Positions 53,711 to 62,898 of a DNA stretch of 64,000 nt are shown here, one piece after another. Numbering within the stretch: position 1 is the stretch's first letter; each line of letters begins with the position of its first letter. Source of the stretch: Candidatus Devosia phytovorans (GTDB lineage: Bacteria; Pseudomonadota; Alphaproteobacteria; Rhizobiales; Devosiaceae); NCBI GenBank assembly GCA_029202405.1, contig CP119312.1, positions 2,051,001 to 2,115,000 of the forward strand, in the 5' to 3' direction. The position numbers were made by a program, and so were the translations under genes. The notes beneath the pieces were generated by a model. It saw nothing but the letters and a program-made list of their open reading frames with translations. It ran no database searches and was not told the origin of the DNA.

Positions 53711-54640
53711 ATGCTCGGTTACATCATTCGCCGCCTGCTCTCGGTCGCCGTGACCTTTATCGTGGTCTCGCTGATCATCTTCTTTGTCATGCATGCCATT
53801 CCCGGCGGGCCGTTCGACGCCAATGAAATGCCGGTGTCACAGGCCGTGCGCGACAAGATGATGGCCCAGCTCGGCCTCGATCAGCCGGTCTATGTGCAAT
53901 ATCTCAACTACATGGCTGGCGTGCTGCGCCTCGATTTCGGCGTGCCTTATCAGAGCCCCGGGGAAACCGTGCTCGGCCTGCTCTCCCGGGCCTGGGTGCC
54001 AAGCCTCGTCCTTGGTGGCCTGGGCGTGCTGATCGGCGCGCCACTTGGCATTCTGCTGGGCATGGCGGCGGCGCTCAACCGCAACAGCTGGATCGACTAT
54101 GTCGCCTCGGCGCTGTCGACCATCGGGCTGACCATTCCCGTCTTCATCACCTCCATGCTCTTGATCCTGGTGTTTGCCGTCTGGCTCAACTGGCTGCCCG
54201 CCAGCGGCTGGGGCAAGCCCGAGCGCTGGATCCTGCCCATCGTCTGCTATGCGCTGATCCCGCTGGCGACCTATGCCCGCTACACGCGTTCGGCCATGCT
54301 CGACACGATGAGCCGGCAATTCGTCACCGTGCTGCGCGCCAAGGGCCTAAGCGAGCGCCGCATCATCTTCCAGCATGTGCTGCGCAATTCAGCCATTCCG
54401 CTGGTCACGGTCTTCCTGCCCATGTTCATCGGGACGGCGACCGGCTCGATCTTCGTCGAAGCCATGTTCCGCATTCCGGGCCTCGGCTCCTATTTCGTCT
54501 CCTCCATCCAGCAGCGCGACTATCCGCTCGAAATGGCGCTGATGCTGATGATCACCTTCATGTATTGCATCGCCTATCTGCTCGCCGACGTCGTCTACGC
54601 CCTGATCAATCCCCGTATCCGCGTCGGAGGCGCCGAATGA
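53711..54640 (+). CDS. ABC transporter permease, OppB/DppB type
   Basis: 309 residues, six membrane segments. MLGYIIRRLLSVAVTFIVVS is the typical N-terminus. The EAA loop (RAKGLSERRIIFQHVLRNSAIPLV) contacts the ATPase. GGAGAAACGG precedes the ATG. The stop overlaps the next permease start by 4 bases (ATGA). Confidence 0.95.
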   Translation: MLGYIIRRLLSVAVTFIVVSLIIFFVMHAIPGGPFDANEMPVSQAVRDKMMAQLGLDQPVYVQYLNYMAGVLRLDFGVPYQSPGETVLGLLSRAWVPSLVLGGLGVLIGAPLGILLGMAAALNRNSWIDYVASALSTIGLTIPVFITSMLLILVFAVWLNWLPASGWGKPERWILPIVCYALIPLATYARYTRSAMLDTMSRQFVTVLRAKGLSERRIIFQHVLRNSAIPLVTVFLPMFIGTATGSIFVEAMFRIPGLGSYFVSSIQQRDYPLEMALMLMITFMYCIAYLLADVVYALINPRIRVGGAE

Positions 54641-55521
54641 CCGATATAGCCGCCGCACCCCCGATCATCCGCCAGCGCAGCCCGCTCTGGTTCGCCTGGC
54701 AGCGCTTCCTCGGCAACAAGGCCGCCGTCGGCGGAGGTCTCGTCCTCGGCATCCTGATCCTGATGGCAATCCTGGCGCCGCTGATCACCCGCCACCCGCC
54801 CGAAGCCCAGTTGTTCCTTACGGAGGCTTTGGCCTTCCCGTCGGAGCAGCACTGGTTCGGCATCGACAATCTCGGACGCGATTTCTTCAGCCGCATCGTT
54901 TACGGCGCGCAGATTTCGCTCTCCATCGGCTTCATCGCCGCCGGCTTCTCGGTGCTGATCGGCATTCCGCTCGGTGCGCTGGCCGGCTATTTCGGCGGCA
55001 GGACCGACTGGTTCATCATGCGGGTGATCGAACTTTTCTCGGTCGTCCCGCCGCTGCTGGCGGCCCTACTGCTCGGCTCGATGACTCGTGGCGGCTATGT
55101 GATGATCGTCCTGATCGCCGCGCTCTTCGGCTGGGTTCAGGTGTGTCTTTTGGTGCGCGCGCAGGTGAAGGCCTTCCGCGAGAAGGAATTTGTCCGTGCG
55201 GCGCAGGCGCTGGGTGCCTCGCCCTGGTATATCATCCGCCGCCACCTCATTCCCAATTCGATCAGCCCGATCATCGTCGGCTTCGTGCTGGCCATTCCGC
55301 TGGCCATGATGCTCGAAGCCAGCCTCAGCTTCCTCGGTGTCGGCGTGCCACCGCCGACCCCAACCTGGGGCCAGATGGTGAATGAGGGCATCGACTTCAT
55401 GTTCTTCTACTGGCATCTGGCCGTCTTTCCGACTGCTGCCCTCGCCATCACCGTTCTTGCCACATCCCTCTTCGGCGACGGGCTGCGCGATGCCCTCGAT
55501 CCGACCCTGAAAGGCCGTTGA
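54637..55521 (+). CDS. ABC transporter permease, OppC/DppC type
   Basis: 294 residues. It has the N-terminal OppC-type segment before TM1 (WFAWQRFLGNKAAVGGGLVL), HWFGIDNLGRDFFSRIVYG in the first loop and the EAA loop (RAAQALGASPWYIIRRHLIP). It is the partner of the preceding permease. The aminotransferase gene starts 1 base after its stop. Confidence 0.95.
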   Translation: MTDIAAAPPIIRQRSPLWFAWQRFLGNKAAVGGGLVLGILILMAILAPLITRHPPEAQLFLTEALAFPSEQHWFGIDNLGRDFFSRIVYGAQISLSIGFIAAGFSVLIGIPLGALAGYFGGRTDWFIMRVIELFSVVPPLLAALLLGSMTRGGYVMIVLIAALFGWVQVCLLVRAQVKAFREKEFVRAAQALGASPWYIIRRHLIPNSISPIIVGFVLAIPLAMMLEASLSFLGVGVPPPTPTWGQMVNEGIDFMFFYWHLAVFPTAALAITVLATSLFGDGLRDALDPTLKGR

Positions 55522-55522
55522 C

Positions 55523-56719
55523 GTGTCCGACAATCTTGCCCGGCAATTCCTCCTTCGCGAGGATGTCGTCTTCCTCAACCATGGCTCGTTCGGCGCCTGC
55601 CCCAGCCCGGTGTTCGACGCCTATCAGGGCTTCCAGCGCGAACTCGAGAGCGAGCCGGTAGAATTCCTCGGCCGCCGCCTGACCGAAATGATGGCCGCGC
55701 CGCGCGTGGCACTGGCCGCCGAACTGGGCACGGCACAGGACAATATCGCCGCCGTCATCAATGCCACCAGCGGGCTCAACATTGTGGCGCGCTCGCTGCC
55801 GCTGAAGCCGGGCGATCAGATCCTCACTACCGATCACGAATATTCGGCGCTGGAAAAGACCTGGGCCTTCGTCTGCCGCCAGACCGGGGCCGAGGTGGTC
55901 GTCGTCAAGGTGCCCATGCCACTGACTTCGGAAGCCGCCTTCACCGAAGCGCTGGTCAATGGCATGACCGACCGCACGAAGGTGCTGTTCCTCAGCCACA
56001 TCACCTCGCCCACGGCCCTGCTCTTCCCCATTGCTCCCGCCATTGCCGAGGCCCGTCGCCGTGGCATCTGGTCGGTGATCGATGGTGCGCATACGCCTGG
56101 CCATATCCCCTTGGCGCTGGACGAGCTGGGCGCCGATTTCTACTCGGGTAATTGCCATAAGTGGCTGATGACGCCCAAGGGCTCGGCCTTCCTCTACGCC
56201 CGGCCCGAGATGCAGGGCATGATCGACCCGCTGGTCATCAGCCACGGCTGGACCGCCGAGAGCAAGCAGCCCGACGCCAAGGGCGCCTTCGGCAATTCGC
56301 CCTTCATCGACGAGATTGAGGTGCAGGGCACGCGCGATCCATCTGCCTGGCTGGCCGTGCCAGAAGCCCTGCGCTTCCGTCGTGACAATGACTGGACCTC
56401 CGTCATCTCCCATTGCACCCAGCTGGCGCAGGATACGGCTCGCCGCCTTGGCGAGTTGACCGGCCTCGCGCCGCTGTCATCACCGGGGTTTTGCGCGCCA
56501 CAGATGGTCGCCATGCCAATCCCGGAATGCGACACGGCGGAAATCCACAAGCTGCTGTTTGATCGCTATCGCATCGAGATCCCGGTGTTCAAATGGCAGG
56601 ACCATTGCATCGCCCGGGTGTCGGTGCAGGGCTACAACTCCCGGCCGCAGATGGACCGGCTGATCGAAGCATTGAGCGAATTGCTGGAACTGGGTGCGCC
56701 GCAACGCGCACATGGCTGA
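55523..56719 (+). CDS. class V aminotransferase, isopenicillin-N-epimerase-like
   Basis: 398-residue PLP enzyme. The PLP lysine lies in SGNCHKWLMTPKGSAFLY; FLNHGSFGACP near the N-terminus and DGAHTPGHIPL (PLP-ring aspartate) match CefD-like class V enzymes. Members act as epimerases, desulfurases or lyases on amino acids, so the transporter may bring in an amino-acid derivative. The GTG start lies 1 base after the permease stop, making it part of the operon. Confidence 0.88.
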   Translation: MSDNLARQFLLREDVVFLNHGSFGACPSPVFDAYQGFQRELESEPVEFLGRRLTEMMAAPRVALAAELGTAQDNIAAVINATSGLNIVARSLPLKPGDQILTTDHEYSALEKTWAFVCRQTGAEVVVVKVPMPLTSEAAFTEALVNGMTDRTKVLFLSHITSPTALLFPIAPAIAEARRRGIWSVIDGAHTPGHIPLALDELGADFYSGNCHKWLMTPKGSAFLYARPEMQGMIDPLVISHGWTAESKQPDAKGAFGNSPFIDEIEVQGTRDPSAWLAVPEALRFRRDNDWTSVISHCTQLAQDTARRLGELTGLAPLSSPGFCAPQMVAMPIPECDTAEIHKLLFDRYRIEIPVFKWQDHCIARVSVQGYNSRPQMDRLIEALSELLELGAPQRAHG

Positions 56720-56739
56720 CAGCGAGGCCAGGATGTGGT

Positions 56740-56757
56740 GATTGGCGGCAGCCAATC
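56740..56757. promoter_or_regulatory. inverted repeat directly before the GntR gene
   Basis: GATTGGC-ggca-GCCAATC, ending 4 bases before the GGAGG ribosome site. It could be an autoregulatory operator or a hairpin that hides the ribosome site. Confidence 0.35.
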
Positions 56758-56775
56758 GCCTGGAGGATGAGCATC

Positions 56776-57504
56776 GTGAGTCGGCAAGCCGCGCTGCGCT
56801 ATCTTGAACCTTTGGAAAACCGCTCGCGCAATGTGGCGGTGCTGGATGCACTTGCCGAAATGGTAGAGCGGGCGGGCCTGCAGATCGGCGACCGCCTGCC
56901 GCCAGAAGTTTCGCTGGCAGAAACGCTGGGCGTCGGCCGCTCGACCATTCGCGAGGCGCTCAACCGCTGGGAGGGCCTGGGCATCATTCGCCGCCGGCGT
57001 GGCGATGGCACCTATCTTTCCGCCCGGGTGCAAACCTCGCGCGGCCTGGTCCCGACCATGGTGCGGATGGAAGGCGAGGCCCTGCTGCGCCTCATGGAGA
57101 TCCGCCGGACGCTGGAAAATGACGTGGTGCGCAAGGCGGCAACCAAGGCGACGCGGGAGCAGCGCGCGGAAATAGCCCGTCTTTGCACCCTGCTTCTCAT
57201 CGAGGTCGACGCGGGCCGTCCCTGGCGCAAAACCGACCATGCTTTCCACGGCGCCATCTACGACGCCTCGGGCAATCCCATGTATGGCCAGCTGCTGCGC
57301 AATCTCGACAATGCGCTGGAGCGCGGCGGCGCCTCGCCCTTTGCTGCCGACAATTTCGGCCTCGGCTCCTTCCCGATGCATCGCGACCTGGCCGACGCCA
57401 TCCTGGCGGAAGACGTCGACGGGGCTGTGGCCGCGATCAATGCCATTCTCGACTCGGTGGAAACCGAGGTTCGCAACATCATCGCCGGCCGCGGCAAGGC
57501 CTGA
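56776..57504 (+). CDS. GntR family transcriptional regulator, FCD/FadR subfamily
   Basis: 242 residues. The winged-helix domain (about 15-80) shows GDRLPPEVSLAETLGVGRST and IREALNRWEGLGIIRRRRGD; the FCD ligand domain (about 95-235) has KTDHAFHGAIYDASGNP with its metal-binding histidines. GTG 56776 is chosen because GGAGG sits 9 bases upstream; ATG 56767 directly abuts that site. Located at the end of the transporter/aminotransferase operon, it probably controls that operon. Confidence 0.88.
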   Translation: MSRQAALRYLEPLENRSRNVAVLDALAEMVERAGLQIGDRLPPEVSLAETLGVGRSTIREALNRWEGLGIIRRRRGDGTYLSARVQTSRGLVPTMVRMEGEALLRLMEIRRTLENDVVRKAATKATREQRAEIARLCTLLLIEVDAGRPWRKTDHAFHGAIYDASGNPMYGQLLRNLDNALERGGASPFAADNFGLGSFPMHRDLADAILAEDVDGAVAAINAILDSVETEVRNIIAGRGKA

Positions 57505-57529
57505 ACCTTCCCGCGGCTGGATGAGGGAT

Positions 57530-59458
57530 CTAGTTCTCGGGCACGCCGGCCTCTGAGGCCAGTTGCCCCAGCTTGACCTGCACCAGCAGGCTCAGCTCGT
57601 CATAGACATTCCATTCGTCGACGATCTTGCCGCCCTTCCAGTGATAGTGGCTCATGCCCATCACCTGCACGCGCTTGCCGGTCGGATCGCCCAGTTCGCC
57701 CAGGATACCATAGCCGAGGTGATGGCCTTCCATCACCCAGCGCACGGCGACCTTGATGCCGCCCTCTTCGCAGGGGTTGGAAGCGACATGCTGGATTTCG
57801 TAGCTCGCATCGGGCAGCGAACCGATCAGGCCCAGATGCTGGTGGATGATGGCAGCGACGCCATAGAGCTCCTTCATCAGCGGACCATGGTACTGCGCGG
57901 TCGGTGCATAGTCCTGGGCGATGCGGCCGAACATGCGCTTGACGAAAACCTCGTGCAGCATCTCGATGGTCTGCGCTTCGATATCGTTATGCGCGAGGCT
58001 GAGGTCCGCCTTTTCGTTCGGGCGGGTCTGACCCAGGAAGCGGCGGTTCTCGCCGATATCGAGCGAGGTCAGCCCTGCGTCGAACTTCTGCCTGGCGGTG
58101 CGGGCGGCAAAATGGTTGGGATCAAGGCCGAGCTGCTTGATGATCGCCATCTGGTCGGCCACCACCCACTCGCGATAGATCATGTTGCGATGGATCATGC
58201 AGTCGGCAATGGTCCGCGACACGAAGGGTTTGCCGGTCGGCTGGCCGAGATGGCCATATTGGGTATGGCGGCCCGAGCCGGTCACCAGATGGCTGGTATA
58301 GAAGCCGTCCTTGTCATTGCCGTTCCAGATCACCTGCGTGCCCATGCCGCGACGCTCGGGGAAGCTCACGAGACGCTGGATCGTGTCGCGCACGACATCC
58401 TCGCGATTGTAGATCGTGCCGGTGGTGCCATAGAGCACGCAGTTATGCGTGTAATGGGTATAGATCAGCCCGATGTCGCGCTCGTCCCAGATCTTGTGGG
58501 TGCAGCGGATGATGTAGTCGACAATGTCGGTATAGATGTCGTCGAAGCCGTCGAGCGACTGGCTGCGCGGACGGTCGGTCGGGGCCAGATCAGGATAGTC
58601 GCGGCGCTCCACCTGAAGCACGCTTTCCTCCAATGCCACGGCGGAACTGCCCTTGGCCTTGGGATTGCTGGTGGTCTCGCTCATGATCGCTCCTCGTTGG
58701 TCTGCCGGAATGGCATCGGTTTGCTCCAGCCAGGCGCGCACATGACGCGCCACTGCGGCCGGATTTTCAAGCGGGGCGAAGTGTCCCGCCTTTGGAATGG
58801 TAAAAAATCGGGCGCCGGGGATGGCTTGCGCCACTTCCTCATGCGCCTCCAGCGGGCAGACCTGCTCGGCCTCCCCTGCCAGGATCAGTGTCGGCACGGC
58901 GATGGCGCCCAGTCGCGGCCGGCCGTCGGCGCGGTGGATCGCCACTTCCGACTGGCTTGCCAGCACATCCGGCCCGGCATCGCGCGCCATGGCCGTGATC
59001 AGCTCGCGTAGTGTCGCGTCACCAAGATTCTCCGGTGCCACGAGCTTTTCCCAGGCATCGCCAATATAGCCGTCCATGCCTTCAGTCCGCGCCTTGTCGA
59101 CCGAAGCGCGGCGCTTGATGGCATTGGCGGCGGGATCAGGCCGCGGTGTCGTGTCGACCAGGGCGAGACGAGAAATCCGCCCGGGTGCCTGTGCCATCAT
59201 TTCCAGCGCCACAATGCCGCCCAGCGAAAAACCCAGGAGCGCAAACCGCTCCGGTGCAGCCGCCAGGATGCGTTCGGCAAGCTCCGCCGTGGACCCCGCC
59301 CCTGTCATGTCGCCAACCAGTGTCACCGCCACGTCGAGCGCGTCCAACAGCGGCGCGAAGAGGCGTGCGTCGCAGGCCGTGCCGGGCAAGAGCAGCAGCG
59401 GCAGGGGCGCCGTTGCGGCACCCTCCTGAACTTTGGCAGCGGGGATCGTTTCGTTCAT
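57530..59458 (-). CDS. in-frame fusion: alpha/beta hydrolase plus double SnoaL-like protein
   Basis: 642 residues. The N-terminal part (about 1-255) is an alpha/beta hydrolase: nucleophile elbow GFSLGG, PLEAHEEVAQAIPG and catalytic His in KAGHFAPLE. After a short linker, residue 259 is a methionine with a perfect ribosome site before it, and two SnoaL/NTF2-like domains follow (IVDYIIRCTHKIWDERDIGL...; IEMLHEVFVKRMFGRIAQDY...). SnoaL-like proteins include polyketide cyclases and hydratases. The two parts look like separate genes joined by loss of a stop. It is divergent from the HisD-like gene; the substrate is unknown. Confidence 0.82.
   Translation of the reverse strand: MNETIPAAKVQEGAATAPLPLLLLPGTACDARLFAPLLDALDVAVTLVGDMTGAGSTAELAERILAAAPERFALLGFSLGGIVALEMMAQAPGRISRLALVDTTPRPDPAANAIKRRASVDKARTEGMDGYIGDAWEKLVAPENLGDATLRELITAMARDAGPDVLASQSEVAIHRADGRPRLGAIAVPTLILAGEAEQVCPLEAHEEVAQAIPGARFFTIPKAGHFAPLENPAAVARHVRAWLEQTDAIPADQRGAIMSETTSNPKAKGSSAVALEESVLQVERRDYPDLAPTDRPRSQSLDGFDDIYTDIVDYIIRCTHKIWDERDIGLIYTHYTHNCVLYGTTGTIYNREDVVRDTIQRLVSFPERRGMGTQVIWNGNDKDGFYTSHLVTGSGRHTQYGHLGQPTGKPFVSRTIADCMIHRNMIYREWVVADQMAIIKQLGLDPNHFAARTARQKFDAGLTSLDIGENRRFLGQTRPNEKADLSLAHNDIEAQTIEMLHEVFVKRMFGRIAQDYAPTAQYHGPLMKELYGVAAIIHQHLGLIGSLPDASYEIQHVASNPCEEGGIKVAVRWVMEGHHLGYGILGELGDPTGKRVQVMGMSHYHWKGGKIVDEWNVYDELSLLVQVKLGQLASEAGVPEN
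58682..58695 (-). promoter_or_regulatory. internal ribosome binding site and start inside the fusion gene
   Basis: On the minus strand, GAGGAG, five bases (CGATC) and ATG (58684), in frame with the fusion. It would allow the 384-residue SnoaL-like protein (57530-58684) to be made on its own. Confidence 0.65.
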
Positions 59459-59538
59459 CAACCCAAGTCCGCCCCGACCATCGGGGCAGGCCTCGACCAA
59501 TGGCCAAGACCGATTTCGTCAAAAAATTCTGGCAAAAT

Positions 59539-59554
59539 TTGAATACGTATGCAA
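59539..59554. promoter_or_regulatory. 16-bp palindromic operator in the divergent promoter region
   Basis: TTGAATACGTATGCAA: a near-perfect palindrome around ATACGTAT, between the hydrolase/SnoaL gene and the HisD-like gene. A matching site lies at 62838-62853. The nearby LacI or GntR regulator is the likely binder. Confidence 0.6.
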
Positions 59555-59642
59555 GATCAAAAACGACCCATTGGTGACGCTCGATGCTAGCAGTCTGCTA
59601 ACGTATGGGCGCCATCTGCTACGCTCTCGGAGTGATCTGCGA

Positions 59643-60938
59643 ATGACCCAGTCTGCCAATTCCCCCTTTCCCGGCGTCACCTATGTGAAGGCGCCCGAGC
59701 GTTCCTCTATCAGTGATAATGCGCCGGTCGAGACCCTGGTCAGCGAGATCATTGCCAATGTGCGCAAGAATGGCGACGCGGCCGTGCGCGAGTATTCCGC
59801 CAAGTTCGACAAGTCCGATATCGGGGTCTTCGAAGTCACTGCTGCGGAACGAGAATCCGCACTGGCAGGGCTCGATCCGCAGACCCGCAAGGATACTGAA
59901 TTCGCCATCGCCAATGTGCGCAAATTCGCCGAAGCGCAGCTCGCCACCATCCTGCCGCTCGAAGTCGAGACCCTGCCCGGCGTGCACATGGGCCACCGCG
60001 TCATCCCGATCCAGCGCGTCGGTTGCTATGTCCCCGGCGGTCGCTATCCCCTTCTCAGCGCACCAATAATGACGATCGTCCCGGCCAAGGTCGCCGGCGT
60101 CGACGAGGTCATTGCCTGCCTGCCGCCCAATGCCCACAGGGCCATGATCGCCGGCTGCCATCTGTCTGGTGCTGACCGAATTTTCCGCATCGGCGGGGCC
60201 CAGGCCATCGCCGCCATGGCCTATGGCACCGAGAGCGTCCCCGCCGTCAACAAGATCGTCGGCCCCGGCAACGCCTTCGTCAACGAGGCCAAGCGCCAGG
60301 TCTTCGGCCCGGTCGGCATCGACCAACTTGCTGGCCCGTCTGAGATTTTTGTCGTTGCGGACTCCACTGGCGATGCCGAAATGATCGCGACCGACCTGCT
60401 CGCCCAGGCGGAACACGACATCCGCACCCGCGTTGGCCTCATCACCACGGACAAGGCGCTGGCCGAGGCTGTCGCCAAGGAAGTCGAAGCCCAGCTCGCA
60501 ACCCTCTCCACGGCCACAACCGCCCGTGAGGCCTGGATAAATTACGGCGAGATCACCGTCTGTGACAGCGAGGAAGCAATGATCGGCTATTCCGACCTGA
60601 TCGCCGCCGAGCACCTGCAGGTGCACACCGCAGACGCCAAGGGCTTTGCCAAAAAACTGAGGAACTACGGCAGCTTGTTCATCGGTGAACTGGCCAGCGT
60701 CGTCTATTCCGACAAATGCTCGGGCACCAACCACACCCTCCCCACCATGGGTGCCGGCGCCTATACCGGCGGCCTCTGGGTTGGCGCCTATGTGAAAATC
60801 GCGACGCATCAGTGGCTTGACGAAGACGGCGTCAAACAGGTCGCTCCGCCAGCCGCCCGCCAATCCGCCAGCGAAGGCCTCGAAGGCCACCGCCGGGCCG
60901 CCCAACTCCGGCTCGACCGCATGCAGGCCAAAGCCTAA
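59643..60938 (+). CDS. histidinol-dehydrogenase family enzyme, probably catabolic (HpsN-like)
   Basis: 431 residues, full HisD fold: VPGGRYPLLSAPIMT, IVGPGNAFVNEAKRQVFG, GPSEIFVVAD, the zinc region LLAQAEHDIRTR, the catalytic Glu-His in AAEHLQVHT and MGAGAYTGGLWVG. HisD oxidises an alcohol to a carboxylate in two NAD steps. There are no other histidine genes nearby, and a shared operator, cupin, RraA and SDR genes surround it, so a catabolic alcohol substrate (as for HpsN, which oxidises dihydroxypropanesulfonate) is more likely than histidine synthesis. ATG 59643 has GGAG about 10 bases upstream. Confidence 0.88.
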   Translation: MTQSANSPFPGVTYVKAPERSSISDNAPVETLVSEIIANVRKNGDAAVREYSAKFDKSDIGVFEVTAAERESALAGLDPQTRKDTEFAIANVRKFAEAQLATILPLEVETLPGVHMGHRVIPIQRVGCYVPGGRYPLLSAPIMTIVPAKVAGVDEVIACLPPNAHRAMIAGCHLSGADRIFRIGGAQAIAAMAYGTESVPAVNKIVGPGNAFVNEAKRQVFGPVGIDQLAGPSEIFVVADSTGDAEMIATDLLAQAEHDIRTRVGLITTDKALAEAVAKEVEAQLATLSTATTAREAWINYGEITVCDSEEAMIGYSDLIAAEHLQVHTADAKGFAKKLRNYGSLFIGELASVVYSDKCSGTNHTLPTMGAGAYTGGLWVGAYVKIATHQWLDEDGVKQVAPPAARQSASEGLEGHRRAAQLRLDRMQAKA

Positions 60939-60941
60939 AGA

Positions 60942-60967
60942 AAAGGCCGGCGAAAGCCGGCCTTTTT
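60942..60967. terminator. terminator after the HisD-like gene
   Basis: AAGGCCGGC-gaaa-GCCGGCCTT stem followed by TTTTTG; A-rich on the left, so it may also stop the converging RraA transcript. Confidence 0.9.
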
Positions 60968-60989
60968 GTTTTCCATCAGATGTTTGACG

Positions 60990-61691
60990 TCAGCTGATCT
61001 TGTCCGCCTCGAGCCAGGCAGCGCGCAGTTTTTCCACTGTAAAGCCTGGCGCCCGGGCAGCCGTCAGGATCGGCACTTCCTTGCGCATGACCACGTCGAT
61101 GGCCCAGGCCATGCGCTCTATGTGCTCGGCCGGAATGACCACGGCACCATGCCGGTCGGCATGGATGAGGTCGTCCGGCCGCACGGCCATTCCGAAGACT
61201 GTGACCGGGCAATCGAGCTCGGTCACATGCACGAAGGCATGGCTGGGCCCCACCGATCCGGCAATCACTTGGTAGCCTTCGTCGAGCATGCCAAGATCGC
61301 GCAGCACGCCATTGGTCACCGTGCCGGCAATGCCCAGACCCTTGTGCTGCGCCACCTGCATTTCGCCCCAGAAACCACCGATGGCATGAGGGAAATCGGT
61401 GTCCTCGATCACCACGACATGCGGCTCGTCACCGGCCGAGACATATTCGTAATATTGCATCCGCAGCGACCGTACCTCCGCCGCTGGCTTCTGCGCCGCC
61501 GAGGTGGCGCGGATCTTTGCCGTGCGGGCAAAACCGACGACGGGCGGCAGGCTCGGATCGGCGCAAACCACTGGCGTCTTTGTAAAACCCTCGGCCGTGC
61601 GCCCGCCCATTACATGCTCCAGCGCATTGCACACGGTCGGCGTATCCGCCTTGCGCAGAGCCTCCAGAACGTCTGGGGAAATGGTCGGCAT
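60990..61691 (-). CDS. RraA family protein (aldolase/decarboxylase-like)
   Basis: 233 residues. LRKADTPTVCNALEHVMGGR, GIAGTVTNGVLRDLGML and RPDDLIHADRHGAVVIP match the RraA/HMG-aldolase fold; the DRD/DRHG segments hold the metal and substrate site. Members split 4-hydroxy-4-methyl-2-oxoglutarate or related acids, or bind RNase E. A catabolic role fits the context. A strong GAGGAGGA site precedes ATG 61691. It lies 67 bases behind the bicupin gene in the same direction. Confidence 0.85.
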   Translation of the reverse strand: MPTISPDVLEALRKADTPTVCNALEHVMGGRTAEGFTKTPVVCADPSLPPVVGFARTAKIRATSAAQKPAAEVRSLRMQYYEYVSAGDEPHVVVIEDTDFPHAIGGFWGEMQVAQHKGLGIAGTVTNGVLRDLGMLDEGYQVIAGSVGPSHAFVHVTELDCPVTVFGMAVRPDDLIHADRHGAVVIPAEHIERMAWAIDVVMRKEVPILTAARAPGFTVEKLRAAWLEADKIS

Positions 61692-61758
61692 TGAAAAATC
61701 CTCCTCAAACAAAGAGACCTCGCCCGGCAAGGGGCGAGGTCCGAAACGACTGGTGGGC

Positions 61759-62802
61759 CTATTCGGCCGCCTTGGCTTCGGCCCAGACGGGGGCGGCCGG
61801 AGCTGCGGCACCACGCACGACGAAGGCAATCGCATCGGCAGAGGCCGGATTGCGGAAACCATGGGCGAGGCCAACCGGCACGGTCAGCGTGTCGCCTGCC
61901 CCCAGGATCAGCGCACCGTCAGCCCAATTCACCTCCAGCGTGCCGGACTGCACGAAGATGACTTCCTGCTCCTGACGGGCATGCAGGGCGATGGTCGCGC
62001 CAGTTTCAAGCTTCAGCCGACGCAGCGCAAAATCGTGCTGCCAGTGGCCGATGATGGGGCCGGCCTTGAAGCCATCCTGGGCATCAACGTCGCCGATCAG
62101 CGCCGCTTCCTCAACTCCTTCGCCGGCCAGCGGCGAGTTCGGATTGCCATGCATCTGCACGGGCTTGAGGGCATATTTGGCCAGCTCCTCAATCGGTGGG
62201 GTGGCCAGTTCTTTCATCTTCGCCTCGTCAGGCGGCAGTTCCATTTCGGCACCTTCCGGCACTGTCTCACCGATCGTCGTATCGATCAGCTTGCCACCCT
62301 TGAGCAGCTTCAGCCCGAAATCCTCGGCCATCTTGAAGACGCTGGGCGCCCAAACGACCTTGCCCGGATCGTCATGTCCCAACACCACTGCGAGGAAACC
62401 GGTGCCCTCGTCGCGCTTTTCAAAGCCGCGGAACATATGCGTGGGGACGGTCGCCACGTCGCCCGGCTCGACGTCCAGATAGCCTTCATCCTTGTTGGCG
62501 CCAAAGACGAAGCGCCACTTGCCGGTGTGGACGAGGAAGGTCTCGGCGGTGAGGTGGCTATGCTGGCTATTGGTGCAGCCGAAGGGCTGGCGGGCGGCAC
62601 CGAAGTTGAAGCCGTGAGCTTCGGGGATATGCACCACCTGCGCCTTGTTCTCGCTGACGCCGGGTCCGATGATGGTGAAATTCTCTTTCCGGTCCGAGCC
62701 TGGTGTGCGCGCGTCGATGAAGGCGTTGCGCAGGCCCTTGAGGTCGGCGTAGCGGACCAGCCGCTTTTCCATTTCAGCCTGAGTCCAGGTGCTTTGAGTC
62801 AT
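61759..62802 (-). CDS. two-cupin (bicupin) protein
   Basis: 347 residues with two cupin barrels. First (about 70-150): NSQHSHLTAETFLVHTG with metal-type His/His/Glu. Second (about 255-335): LETGATIALHARQEQEVIFVQSG. It resembles bicupins of gentisate-dioxygenase or sugar-acid type but cannot be assigned further. ATG 62802 has GAGAGGA upstream, and an operator palindrome lies 36-51 bases before the start. It is probably co-transcribed with the RraA-family gene. Confidence 0.8.
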   Translation of the reverse strand: MTQSTWTQAEMEKRLVRYADLKGLRNAFIDARTPGSDRKENFTIIGPGVSENKAQVVHIPEAHGFNFGAARQPFGCTNSQHSHLTAETFLVHTGKWRFVFGANKDEGYLDVEPGDVATVPTHMFRGFEKRDEGTGFLAVVLGHDDPGKVVWAPSVFKMAEDFGLKLLKGGKLIDTTIGETVPEGAEMELPPDEAKMKELATPPIEELAKYALKPVQMHGNPNSPLAGEGVEEAALIGDVDAQDGFKAGPIIGHWQHDFALRRLKLETGATIALHARQEQEVIFVQSGTLEVNWADGALILGAGDTLTVPVGLAHGFRNPASADAIAFVVRGAAAPAAPVWAEAKAAE

Positions 62803-62837
62803 GATAAAATCCTCTCTCCGGTAGCAGGATAACAGTT

Positions 62838-62853
62838 TTGCATTCGTATGCAA
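62838..62853. promoter_or_regulatory. 16-bp operator upstream of the bicupin gene
   Basis: TTGCATTCGTATGCAA shares 14 of 16 positions with the palindrome at 59539-59554. It lies just before the bicupin start, a position suited to repression. Confidence 0.6.
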
Positions 62854-62898
62854 CACAGGTCACAGAAGGGTTGAAATCCTGACGGGTCAGACATTTCG

